Assembly (NCBI RefSeq): GCF_000701345.1
Contig: NZ_JNIJ01000014.1
Coordinates: 62,001 to 126,000, forward strand
Origin: Bradyrhizobium sp. URHD0069
GTDB taxonomy: Bacteria > Pseudomonadota > Alphaproteobacteria > Rhizobiales > Xanthobacteraceae
DNA: 64,000 nucleotides
Direction of reading: 5' to 3'
Below are positions 15,847 to 24,164 of the stretch, in pieces. The position numbers and the translations under genes are program-made. How positions within the stretch are numbered: the first letter of the stretch is position 1; every line of letters begins with the position of its first letter. The notes under the pieces were generated by a model. That model was given only the letters and a program-made list of their open reading frames with translations. It had not been told where the DNA came from and did not search any database.

Positions 15847-16658
15847 CCGATCTTCCTCTCGACATGGATCGAGGCGGCCCGGGAGTCCCGATTGAGGAGC
15901 CAAGGCATCGTACCTTTCTCGACGAGATCTTCGAGGATCTGCTTGTCCTTCAGCGTGTCCATCGGGCGCCAGAAGCCTTCGTGCCGGAAGGCCATGAGCT
16001 GGTCGGCTTCGATCAAGCGTTGGAATGGGGCCTCGACGAGTTCATCGCCTTCGCGCATGTAGTCGAATATCTCCTTGCGGAAGATGAAGAAGCCGCCGTT
16101 GATCCAGAGATTGGCGTCCTGGCTGGCGCGGATGCGCTCGACCTTCCCACTCGGCCGCATGTCAACCAGATGCAGGCTGAACGACGGCCGCACCGCGGTG
16201 AAGCAGCCGATCTTTCCGCTCGCGCGGAAGGCCTTAATCATTTCAGGCAGATTGACGTTGGCAAGGCCGTCGCTGTAGTTGGCGAGGAACATCTCCTCGC
16301 CCGCGACATGCTCGCGCACTGCCCACAGCCGCTCGCCGATATTGCGCCAGATGCCGGTGTCGATCATCGCGATGCGCCAGTCCTGCTGCGGATCGCCGAG
16401 GATCTCGACCTGGTTGCCGAAGTTCGTGACGACGCAGTCGGCGTAGGTCTGCGGCTTGTAGTTCAGGAAGTATTCCTTGATGACGTTCGCCTTGTAGCCA
16501 AGGCACAGGACGAAGTCCTTGTGGCCGAACTGGCTGTAGTAATGCATAAGGTGCCAGATGATCGGCCGTTCGCCGATTGGAATCATCGGCTTCGGGATGC
16601 TTTCGGACACATCCCGAATGCGCGTGCCGAGGCCGCCACAGAACAGAACTGTTTTCAT
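15843..16658 (-). CDS. rfbF: Glucose-1-phosphate cytidylyltransferase (RfbF-like)
   Basis: Nucleotidyltransferase of 271 residues that joins CTP and glucose-1-phosphate to CDP-glucose, the entry step to CDP-linked dideoxy and branched sugars. Motifs: 'FCGGLGTRIRDVSESIPKPMIPIG' at the N-terminus, where the Gly-rich loop and Lys bind the nucleotide phosphates, 'NYSDGL' near 129-134 (metal Asp), and 'EGFWRPMDTLKDK' near the end. First gene of the leftward nucleotide-sugar operon. No CDP-glucose 4,6-dehydratase (RfbG), the usual next enzyme, is present in the window. Confidence 0.92.
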   Translation of the reverse strand: MKTVLFCGGLGTRIRDVSESIPKPMIPIGERPIIWHLMHYYSQFGHKDFVLCLGYKANVIKEYFLNYKPQTYADCVVTNFGNQVEILGDPQQDWRIAMIDTGIWRNIGERLWAVREHVAGEEMFLANYSDGLANVNLPEMIKAFRASGKIGCFTAVRPSFSLHLVDMRPSGKVERIRASQDANLWINGGFFIFRKEIFDYMREGDELVEAPFQRLIEADQLMAFRHEGFWRPMDTLKDKQILEDLVEKGTMPWLLNRDSRAASIHVERKIG

Positions 16659-16782
16659 CTCTCAGCGGCCTTTTCTCGTGTGTGTCGCGTGCCGGCTTGT
16701 ACGCATCTCAACTCAACGCCGTATCTCGGACCAATAGCGAACGTACGATCTCACAGCGCGTGGTCATCGCGCCTGAGGTGAA

Positions 16783-17754
16783 TTAAGCCGAAACTTCCGT
16801 CTTGCTGCGCCAGACGGTTCCCTGCGCCGCGTTGCGCGCCTCCTTGCGTGCAAGCATCTGCGCCGTGATTTTTGCGCAGTGCACGGCGACCATGGCCGTG
16901 CATGTTGCTTTGGTGAGGATCCCGACCGGCTTGCCGCTCGGCGCGGAGAAGAAGGCTTTGAGCTGCCGTGCCCTACGGGAGTAGGCCTTTCCGTCGGTGC
17001 TCAGGAAGCTCTTCAACTCGCGCTGATTTAGCGCCCAGGAGACGCCGGCGTGAAAGCGCTTGAGGAAAAGCCGCTCGGGAACAGCGCGGAAGCGGCCGAG
17101 CAGCGCGAGCTCGGCGAGCATGGCGCGATCGCTGCCAGCGAAGTTCGGCAGCAGGTGCGTCCGCTGGAGCGCCTCGCGGCGCATGACCGCGAACATGTGG
17201 CTCCCCCAGCGGGCGCGCGCGAGTACATGCCAGAAGCGCTCGACGGCGATCGGGCTGTCGCCGATCGTTGGACTGTCGGGCCTTTGTCGAGCGCCGGTCT
17301 TCGGATCGACATACGTCCCAGTGTCGGACTCGAACGGGAACGCCTGGCCATCATCGCCGATGAACGCCGTGCCACTGTGCGCCAACACGGCGGCCGGATC
17401 CTCGTCGAGCAGCCGCACACAGCTCTCGAGATAGTGGCTTCGGTGGAGGTCGTCGTGAGCGGCCCACTTGAAGAGTGGTGCGGCCGACAGCTCGAATGTC
17501 CGGTTGAAGTTAGCGACGAGGCCCAGGTTCCTATCGCTTCGGAAATAGCGAATACGACTATCGCGGCTGACGTATTCCCGGCAGATTTGCGGGGTGCGAT
17601 CTGTCGACGCGTTGTCGCTGATAATGATTTCGAAGTTCCTGAAAGTCTGTACCAAGAGACAGTCGAGCGCTTGCGGGAGGAATTCCTCTGCATTGTAGAC
17701 CGGCAATCCGATCGACAGCTTGGGCACGAGACTAACAGGTGGATGCTGTGCCAT
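16783..17754 (-). CDS. Family 2 glycosyltransferase
   Basis: Inverting GT-A glycosyltransferase of 323 residues that adds a sugar to a lipid-linked repeat unit at the cytoplasmic face. The ATG at 17754 has GGGGAGAA upstream; earlier codons lack support. The N-terminal 'LSIGLPVYNAEEFLPQALDCL' and 'IIISDNASTDRT' (near 15-60) are classic, and 'KWAAHDDLH' near 95-103 carries the metal-binding acidic pair. The donor and acceptor cannot be read from the sequence. It points left and diverges from the chain-length gene. Confidence 0.9.
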   Translation of the reverse strand: MAQHPPVSLVPKLSIGLPVYNAEEFLPQALDCLLVQTFRNFEIIISDNASTDRTPQICREYVSRDSRIRYFRSDRNLGLVANFNRTFELSAAPLFKWAAHDDLHRSHYLESCVRLLDEDPAAVLAHSGTAFIGDDGQAFPFESDTGTYVDPKTGARQRPDSPTIGDSPIAVERFWHVLARARWGSHMFAVMRREALQRTHLLPNFAGSDRAMLAELALLGRFRAVPERLFLKRFHAGVSWALNQRELKSFLSTDGKAYSRRARQLKAFFSAPSGKPVGILTKATCTAMVAVHCAKITAQMLARKEARNAAQGTVWRSKTEVSA

Positions 17755-18075
17755 TCTTATTCTCCCCGTCCGTCTTGCCGGAACATAAGCGCAAGCTTGC
17801 CGGGTATTGTCCAAGCGGCCGCTCTACTCCACAGCCACTCCACAACGCCGATTGTTCAGGTGTCAGCTCGCCAGGATACCAGGTGAAGGTAGAAGTGAAG
17901 CCTGTCGGTGGCGGTGCACGGAGTCAACGAACCGCCCGGGGTACTCCCTTGGAACGCTGTACACGGGCGGAGCTGACGAGGAGCTTGCCGCCGCTTCTTT
18001 CGAGGTAGTCACTTTGCAGCGTATACGTCGCCCAAAGTGCTGCCCGCTGCGCGCTCCCATCAGCTATTGAAATCA
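17755..18075. other. Divergent intergenic region between glycosyltransferase and wzz-like genes
   Basis: About 320 bases between divergent genes; it must hold promoters in both directions, but I find no pair of boxes near consensus and no clear hairpin. Short open frames here have no recognisable content. Confidence 0.4.
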
Positions 18076-19032
18076 ATGATGAACACACCGCTCAAATTCG
18101 ATCATGAAATGCGGCCTATTTTTCAGCGGGAGGGCTCGGATTTTCGAGCCCACTATGAGGATTGGGCCGCCCACAGCTTACTGTCGATTAAGCGGCACCG
18201 AGGGCTCATCGCATCGCTGGTCGCGCTCGCGCTCGCGATCGCGTGCATCATCATACCGCTGATGCCACGCAAATATTCGGCGGAGGCTCTCATCTATCCG
18301 AATCTGTTCTCCCGTGAGCAAGAAAAGGCCGTAGCATTGGCAAGCGTCGACGCGGCGTCGATTGTCTCCAGCGAGGCTCGTCTGATCCGTTCCGACGCGA
18401 TCCTGCGGGCAGTCGTAAAGCGCCTTGGGCTGGACCCCGTGGCCGCCAAATCGCAGTCGTGGGCGACGCAGGGCCTGGATTGGGTTCGGGCCAGGCTTTT
18501 GCCGGAAACCCGTAACCATTCGCCATTCGATCGGGCGGTCGCGATGCTGCGCGACAAGGTGGCGGTAATGAACGACACACGTTCATATCTCATCTCCATT
18601 TCCTTCACGGCGCCGTCCGCCGACGAAGCCGCGCGGGTCGTCAACGCCTTCGCCATCGAATACCTCCGGGACAAGGAGCTGCAACGGAGACGAGATGGGG
18701 CTGCGGCGGCCGAGCATGAACTGGGGCGTCAACTAGCGATTTACGGCGAAAAGCATCCAAAGGTCTTGCAGGCCGCGGAGGGACTGGACGCGGCGCGCGC
18801 CTCGTTGAAGGCCGCGATGAGCCCGCAGGACGGTGGTCAGGACGAGGTCACAAGCGATGAAACCGTCAAGCTGGCGGTGCCAAATCGGACCCCGACGAGT
18901 CCCAAGGGATTTGTGATCCTCGGACTGTCTTTCCTGTCGGCCTTGCTGGCCGGCGTTGGCCTGGCCATTTGGCGCGATCGCAGGGACGCTAAACGCAAGC
19001 ACACGGTCGGTCACCAGCCGCACCCACAATAG
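18076..19032 (+). CDS. Chain-length determinant-type protein (Wzz/PCP family, no kinase domain)
   Basis: Polysaccharide co-polymerase of 318 residues. One membrane segment lies near 48-66 ('LIASLVALALAIACIIIPL') and a second near 275-297. Between them is the periplasmic region with a Wzz-like start ('PRKYSAEALIYP') and helical stretches ('AAAAEHELGRQLAIYGEKHPKVLQAAEGL'). There is no C-terminal BY-kinase domain, so it is a regulator of chain length rather than a Wzc autokinase. The start is the ATG ATG at 18076. It heads a rightward set with the flippase and polymerase genes. Confidence 0.85.
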   Translation: MMNTPLKFDHEMRPIFQREGSDFRAHYEDWAAHSLLSIKRHRGLIASLVALALAIACIIIPLMPRKYSAEALIYPNLFSREQEKAVALASVDAASIVSSEARLIRSDAILRAVVKRLGLDPVAAKSQSWATQGLDWVRARLLPETRNHSPFDRAVAMLRDKVAVMNDTRSYLISISFTAPSADEAARVVNAFAIEYLRDKELQRRRDGAAAAEHELGRQLAIYGEKHPKVLQAAEGLDAARASLKAAMSPQDGGQDEVTSDETVKLAVPNRTPTSPKGFVILGLSFLSALLAGVGLAIWRDRRDAKRKHTVGHQPHPQ

Positions 19033-19087
19033 CGCGGACGTCCAATCCTGCATCCCGCGAGCGACAAAGACTGTCGAGGGCATTTCC

Positions 19088-20398
19088 ATGGGCGCTAAAC
19101 TTCTCATCGAGAGAGCATCATGGACGCTCGTCGATCAGGGCGTGGTAAGCTTCGGCAATTTCCTGCTCAACGTGCTGCTCGCGCGCACGCTCAGCGAAGT
19201 GGATTATGGGGAATTCGCGCTTTTCCTCGGCGCCATCTTCATACTGCGGAATATCGATTACTCGTTCATCTCCTACCCGCTGTCTGTGCGCCTGTGCGTC
19301 ACAAGCGATGAGGAGCGCGCCGGGCTGCTCGGGAACACGATCCTGCTTACCACGGCTCTGAGTCTCGTCCTGGTCGTGGCCATGGCGCTTGGAACCACGC
19401 TGTTGGAGGTCGACAACATCAGGTTGCCGGCGTGCCTCTGCTATTTGTGCTGGCAGGCGCAGGAGACGTCGCGGCGATGCCTGCTCGCCGATTTCCGCTA
19501 CCGTGCGGCGGTAGCCGGAGACGGCATCGCTTACGTCGGACAGGCCTTGCTGATCGCGCTGCTGGCTTGGCTCGATGCCATCACGCTCCCGGCCGCGCTC
19601 TATATTATGTCGGCGACCTTCGCCATCGGCGCCTTGGTGCATGCGTCGAAGCTGCGATATGCCTGGCCGGATCTTGCCGAAACGCGGCTATTGGCCCGTG
19701 AATATTTTTCCGTCGGGAAGTGGTCTTTCGTCAATTACCAGCTCGTGCTCGCACGCGCTCAGCTCTTTCCGTGGGTGTTGGCGGCTGTTGCAGGGACCGC
19801 GGCCACCGCATCGCTTCAGGCCGGTCTGAACATTGCGAACATGATGAACCCGATCATCATGGGAATCGGCAATGCTATCCCGCAGGTCGCGGCTCACGCG
19901 CACCGCACCGGGGGCGTCATCAGCGCGTCGCGCGCGGCCTATGGCTATGTCCTCTTCGGCTTGGCGCCGATCCTGGTTGTTTCCGCCGCGGCCGTTCTGA
20001 TGCCGGAGCTGCTTCTGCGGACGGTCTACGGTCCGTCATCGCCCTACCTCGCCGCCGCCATGGGTTTGCAGTTCCTCGCGGTCGCCGGGGTACTCGACTA
20101 CATCGCGGAAATGATCAACAAGACGCTGCTCGGCGTTCAAGCCGGCAGGCTCGCCTCTGCGGTCAATGTTGTGGCCGTTGGCGTGGCGGCAGTGCTGGCC
20201 TTCGCCCTCATCGGCACACTGGGCGTGCTCGGTGCGTGCCAGGCTCTCTTGATCGCCAACCTGGTGCGCGCGACCGGCGCCGTGATCGCGATCGCATGGC
20301 TGATCACTGACGAAAAATCGCGCGAGCGGGCCCGCTCTGGGGCGGTCGGCAGTCCGGGACCGGCCAATAAGGTCGTCGGCGTGCCCGCAGAGCAATGA
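19088..20398 (+). CDS. Wzx-like polysaccharide flippase (MATE/MOP superfamily)
   Basis: Integral membrane protein of 436 residues with about 12 hydrophobic segments. The ATG at 19088 begins 'MGAKLLIERASWTLVDQGVVSFGNF', the usual Wzx entrance helix. It should move the lipid-linked repeat unit to the periplasmic side. It lies 55 bases after the chain-length gene and six bases before the polymerase-like gene, consistent with a Wzx/Wzy pathway. Sequence in this family is too variable to infer the sugar. Confidence 0.88.
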   Translation: MGAKLLIERASWTLVDQGVVSFGNFLLNVLLARTLSEVDYGEFALFLGAIFILRNIDYSFISYPLSVRLCVTSDEERAGLLGNTILLTTALSLVLVVAMALGTTLLEVDNIRLPACLCYLCWQAQETSRRCLLADFRYRAAVAGDGIAYVGQALLIALLAWLDAITLPAALYIMSATFAIGALVHASKLRYAWPDLAETRLLAREYFSVGKWSFVNYQLVLARAQLFPWVLAAVAGTAATASLQAGLNIANMMNPIIMGIGNAIPQVAAHAHRTGGVISASRAAYGYVLFGLAPILVVSAAAVLMPELLLRTVYGPSSPYLAAAMGLQFLAVAGVLDYIAEMINKTLLGVQAGRLASAVNVVAVGVAAVLAFALIGTLGVLGACQALLIANLVRATGAVIAIAWLITDEKSRERARSGAVGSPGPANKVVGVPAEQ

Positions 20399-20404
20399 TG
20401 CAAC

Positions 20405-21784
20405 ATGGAGCCCGACACGCAAAGAACAATGACGGACACATTCAAAACGGGATCCCGGGGCGCGCTTTCCGAGGGCGATCGTTATCTCGCGTTCCTCGCG
20501 ATCGTGTTGCTGGGCTATGCGTTGATGGGGAAAGGCTTCGCCTATCTCGGCTTCCCGCCGCTCTATATGGGCGAGATCGCCTTCCTCACGGGGATCGTTG
20601 TCTTTCTCAGGACCGGCGCCCTTGTCGGTGCGCTCGCGACACTGCCGGCCCTCATGCTGGTCGCACTGATGGCCTGGGTCCTGGCGCGTACGTTCCCCTT
20701 CTTTGGCCTGTACGGGTTTGATTCCTTGCGCGACAGCGCCATCGTCATGTATGGCGGCTTCGCCTTCATCGTCATTGGTCTGTTGCTCGAAGATGCGAGC
20801 CGGATCAACACCCTGCTTCGCTATTACGGGATCATGCTGGCGAGCTTTCCCGCCATATTCGTGGGGATATTGCTCACCAAGTACTGGGGAAATTACATCC
20901 CGCGGCTGTATGGTCCGGTGCCGATCGTGGAGATCGGGGCGACCATGGCTGGAACGCATTTGGCGGGCGCCATGGTTTTCGTCCTGATCGGCTATCGCAA
21001 AGTCTCTTTCCTCTGGGTTTTCGTCTGGTTAGCCACGCTGGCTTTGGTCAGTGCTACCAATCGTGGCGCGACGCTTGCCGTCATCGTGCCGGTCACAATC
21101 ACGATGCTCGTTCTCGGACGGTACCGCTTGCTGCTGACCACGGTGGTGGCGGCCGTGAGCATATTCGCCGCTCTCCTCGCGCTCGAAGCCACCTTCGGCG
21201 AATATGAGGAAAATGATTCGAGGGATTCGTGGGCACGTCCAGTCAGCGCCCACCAGATCGTCGATAACGCCAAGAGCATTATTGGTCAATCCGGCCAACA
21301 GAGGGAAGGAACCACGCGGTGGCGTCTCAACTGGTGGGACATCATCATCAACGATACCATCCATGGACCCAACTTCTGGACCGGCAGAGGATTCGGAATA
21401 AATCTCGCCGATGCCGACGGCTTCGGCGGCACGGGCCATCCGCGCAATCCGCATCCGCCGTTACGCAGCCCGCACAACGCGCACATGACCCTGTTGGCAC
21501 GCGCTGGGATTCCGGGCGTGGTGCTGTGGGCGCTAGTCCTCGTGTCCTGGTTTGGCATGCTGATGAGAGCGATGCTGACGGCCCGCGCCCGCGGCCACAA
21601 GGATTGGGCGAACCTGTTCTTATTCATCGGCTGCTATGCCGCGGCGATTGTTATCAACGCGACGTTCGACGTCGTGCTCGAGGGTCCGATGCAGGGCATA
21701 TGGTTCTGGTGCCTGTTTGGCTTCGGGATCGGATCGGTGATGGTCTATCGCGTTTACGGCGCGGCAGAAAGGAATGCAGTATAG
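20405..21784 (+). CDS. O-antigen ligase/Wzy-type polymerase-like membrane protein
   Basis: Polytopic protein of 459 residues with about 11-12 hydrophobic segments and a large periplasmic loop near 260-360. That loop contains 'RWRLNWWDIIINDTI', 'FWTGRGFGINL' and 'PLRSPHNAHMTLLARAGIPG', the RxxxW and H-N-x-H region expected for the O-antigen ligase/polymerase domain. It probably polymerises the repeat unit, or ligates it. An alternative start is the ATG at 20429. It is preceded by the flippase gene and followed after four bases by the beta-helix gene. Confidence 0.85.
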   Translation: MEPDTQRTMTDTFKTGSRGALSEGDRYLAFLAIVLLGYALMGKGFAYLGFPPLYMGEIAFLTGIVVFLRTGALVGALATLPALMLVALMAWVLARTFPFFGLYGFDSLRDSAIVMYGGFAFIVIGLLLEDASRINTLLRYYGIMLASFPAIFVGILLTKYWGNYIPRLYGPVPIVEIGATMAGTHLAGAMVFVLIGYRKVSFLWVFVWLATLALVSATNRGATLAVIVPVTITMLVLGRYRLLLTTVVAAVSIFAALLALEATFGEYEENDSRDSWARPVSAHQIVDNAKSIIGQSGQQREGTTRWRLNWWDIIINDTIHGPNFWTGRGFGINLADADGFGGTGHPRNPHPPLRSPHNAHMTLLARAGIPGVVLWALVLVSWFGMLMRAMLTARARGHKDWANLFLFIGCYAAAIVINATFDVVLEGPMQGIWFWCLFGFGIGSVMVYRVYGAAERNAV

Positions 21785-21788
21785 GTAG

Positions 21789-23291
21789 ATGATGGCATGG
21801 CATAGAAGCTTGTGGTTACGCCCAACATTGCTCTCCGTATTCGGCGTTTGCGTGCTGGGGCTCGCGGCGTCGGTCGTGAGGTTTCCGCTTGTCCCGCCGG
21901 CGAAGGTTGGCGTCCAAAGCGCGTCCTGTCCGGGAGACGCGATCGCCATTGAGCCCGGCGCTTCAATTGAAGCGGCGGTCGCAGCTGCGGCTGACGGTGC
22001 CGTGTTCTGTCTGAAAAACGGAATTCATAGAGCGCAGGCGGTTCGCCCGCGGCCGCGGCAGCATTTCAACGGGGAGGACGCCACCATCCTGAATGGCAGC
22101 CGGCTGTTGACCGCCTTCCAGCGCGAAGATCGCTATTGGGTGGCGAGCAGCCAACCTCAGGGCGCCCCCAAGTATGGCGAATGCCTGCCCAGCGCGCCGG
22201 CCTGCGATCGTCCGGACGCACTGTTCATAGACGACCGGCCGTTGACCAAAGTGGTGAGCAAGGACGCGCTCGCAAGCAATCAGTTCTACGTCGATTACGA
22301 CGCCGGTAGGATCTACATCGTCGACGACCCGACGAACCACAAAGTCGAGGTGACCGCCGCGTTGTTTGCGTTCGAAAGCGCTGCACCCGATGTGTCGATT
22401 AGCAATCTCACGGTCGAGAAGTATGGGAGCCGCGCGCAAAAAGGCGCGATCCACGCTAATGAGGGAGTGCGATGGACTATCGAAAATTGCGTAGTGCACC
22501 TGAACAGCGGTGTTGGGATCAGCGCCGGGTCCGGCACTCGCGTGCATAACTGCGACATTCATCATAATGGCCAGATCGGCATCAATGGCAACGGCGAGGA
22601 CATCCTCATCGAGGGCAACCGAATCTGGTCGAACAACATCCGTGGTTTCGATCCAGACTGGGAAGCCGGCGGCGCCAAGATCGCCGAAAGTGATGGCGTC
22701 ACGTTCCGCGACAATCATGTGCATGACAACAACGGTCCCGGACTATGGTGCGATATCGACTGCCGTAACGTTATCTACGAGGACAATCTTGTCGAGAGCA
22801 ACCAGCAGTCGGGAATCTTTCACGAGATTTCATTCAAGGCCGTCATTCGTAACAACGTGGTCCGGTACAATGGCAGCGGCAAAAGAAGGTGGTTTTGGGG
22901 GGCCGATATCACGGTTGCCGCCTCCCAGGATGTCGAGGTGACTGGCAATACGGTGACCGTCGCGCCCGGCGGATGCGGAATCATGCTGATCGATCAAGGG
23001 CGCAAGAACGACGCGGGCGGACAGTACAAGACGCGCAACAATACCGTTCGCGGCAACGAGATGACATTCGAGGGTGCCGTCTGTGCCGGCGGCGTCTCCG
23101 ACACCAAGCCCGGGAATGAGAACTTCACGATCATCACGGATGGCAACAACCGGTTCGACGGCAACACATATCGTGTTCGGGCCGCGAGCGACCCGTCCCG
23201 CTTCGTGTGGGGCCAGGACGTCACCGACTGGAGCGGCTTCCGGCGCAAGGGTCTGGAGCAGTCCGGCCGCCTGGTCTTGCCCGACAAATGA
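21789..23291 (+). CDS. Exported right-handed parallel beta-helix repeat protein
   Basis: Protein of 500 residues with an N-terminal hydrophobic anchor or signal (about 11-30). From about 190 to 440 it shows PbH1-type coils with repeating 'V.N..C.I..N' and Asn-rich turns ('NGEDILIEGNRIWSNN', 'GVTFRDNHVHDNNGPGLW'). Such folds occur in polysaccharide lyases, epimerases and depolymerases. Its place at the end of the wzz-wzx-wzy run suggests it trims, modifies or binds the exported polymer. I see no family-specific catalytic motif, so the activity is open. Confidence 0.82.
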   Translation: MMAWHRSLWLRPTLLSVFGVCVLGLAASVVRFPLVPPAKVGVQSASCPGDAIAIEPGASIEAAVAAAADGAVFCLKNGIHRAQAVRPRPRQHFNGEDATILNGSRLLTAFQREDRYWVASSQPQGAPKYGECLPSAPACDRPDALFIDDRPLTKVVSKDALASNQFYVDYDAGRIYIVDDPTNHKVEVTAALFAFESAAPDVSISNLTVEKYGSRAQKGAIHANEGVRWTIENCVVHLNSGVGISAGSGTRVHNCDIHHNGQIGINGNGEDILIEGNRIWSNNIRGFDPDWEAGGAKIAESDGVTFRDNHVHDNNGPGLWCDIDCRNVIYEDNLVESNQQSGIFHEISFKAVIRNNVVRYNGSGKRRWFWGADITVAASQDVEVTGNTVTVAPGGCGIMLIDQGRKNDAGGQYKTRNNTVRGNEMTFEGAVCAGGVSDTKPGNENFTIITDGNNRFDGNTYRVRAASDPSRFVWGQDVTDWSGFRRKGLEQSGRLVLPDK

Positions 23292-23968
23292 TGGCCAGGG
23301 GGCACGGGGACGGTGTCATGAGAGTACTCGAAATCTCTCGGCTCGATCGTGGATCAGTTTGGTGTGCCGGGGAAGTCATTCCGAGGGAACCCTTGAGGCC
23401 GCACTCGTTCTGATCCGACAATGCCGCGACAAAGATGTGGAAGGATTCCCGGTGATCGCGCTTGGCAACTGATGATAGAATTGCTCTTTGATCATCAGCG
23501 CGATTGAAGCTTTGAAACGAATTGGGGCTTGGAACGTGGCAATGCACAAATGCCGACCGAGGCACTCGGGACCTCGCTTGAGCGGGACCGGTCTTAGACC
23601 GATGATCGTCCGGATTTTGTTGCCCATCACGTCGAGTAGGACCGGACGTAGCGCCTCTGCCATGGCAGCGATCTCTTGACCCACGTCCACAGTTGCTATC
23701 TGCAGCCGGTCCTGCGCGAGCTTACTTGGAACTGCAATTTCATAGTTGGCCTGGATACCCGTCTTGGTGAGCCCAGCCTGAGCGGATAGAGCATTAGGAG
23801 GCGATCGCAGCGATAGAGTTGGGCGTACGCCATTAGCTGATGTGAGATGCCGCGGTTTGCGTTAGTGGTACCCTAGAATTTCGCCGATGAATCACCAAAG
23901 GCTTAGTGCAGCCAAAGCCGAACTGCCTCATCCTTATCAGCGTAGGAGGCGTTCCGATTGACTAGGCC
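23292..23968. other. Gene debris between beta-helix and asparagine synthase genes
   Basis: About 680 bases without an intact gene. On the minus strand, from about 23765 down to 23376, an open frame reads like real protein ('VPSKLAQDRLQIATVDVGQE', 'ALRPVLLDVMGNKIRTIIGL') but has no start codon at its upstream end and no family I recognise. It may be the C-terminal end of a lost gene. The remainder shows nothing. Confidence 0.35.
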
Positions 23969-24154
23969 ATGTCAGACTTGGCGGCACCCGACCTGATGGC
24001 GCCATGCTTATCGGTGGTGGCGCCCTGCTACAACAAGGCAGAAGTCCGCGCTGCTCTTCACCAGGGTACCTTCAATCGCGCCGATCCGGATTTCGTGTGG
24101 GTGGCGTTGCCCGGCGTGCGGATGGAACGGTGGATCATCGACAATCAGAACTGA
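23969..24154 (+). pseudogene. Chimeric glycosyltransferase remnant (GT2 start joined to WecG-like segment)
   Basis: A 61-codon frame. Codons 10-25 read 'MAPCLSVVAPCYNKAE', the start of a family 2 glycosyltransferase. Codons 35-58 read 'FNRADPDFVWVALPGVRMERW', which matches the 'PDIVWVGLSTPKQELW' block of WecG/TagA enzymes, including the one encoded at 30464-31294. The two families are unrelated, so this looks like a deletion junction between two former transferase genes. It ends ten bases before the asparagine synthase gene and is too short to be an enzyme. Confidence 0.6.
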
Positions 24155-24164
24155 GAGGCTCCTC

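Noticed and set aside
15753..16781. 342-codon rightward frame opposite the cytidylyltransferase gene
   Set aside because: Antisense shadow of a gene with unmistakable nucleotidyltransferase motifs.
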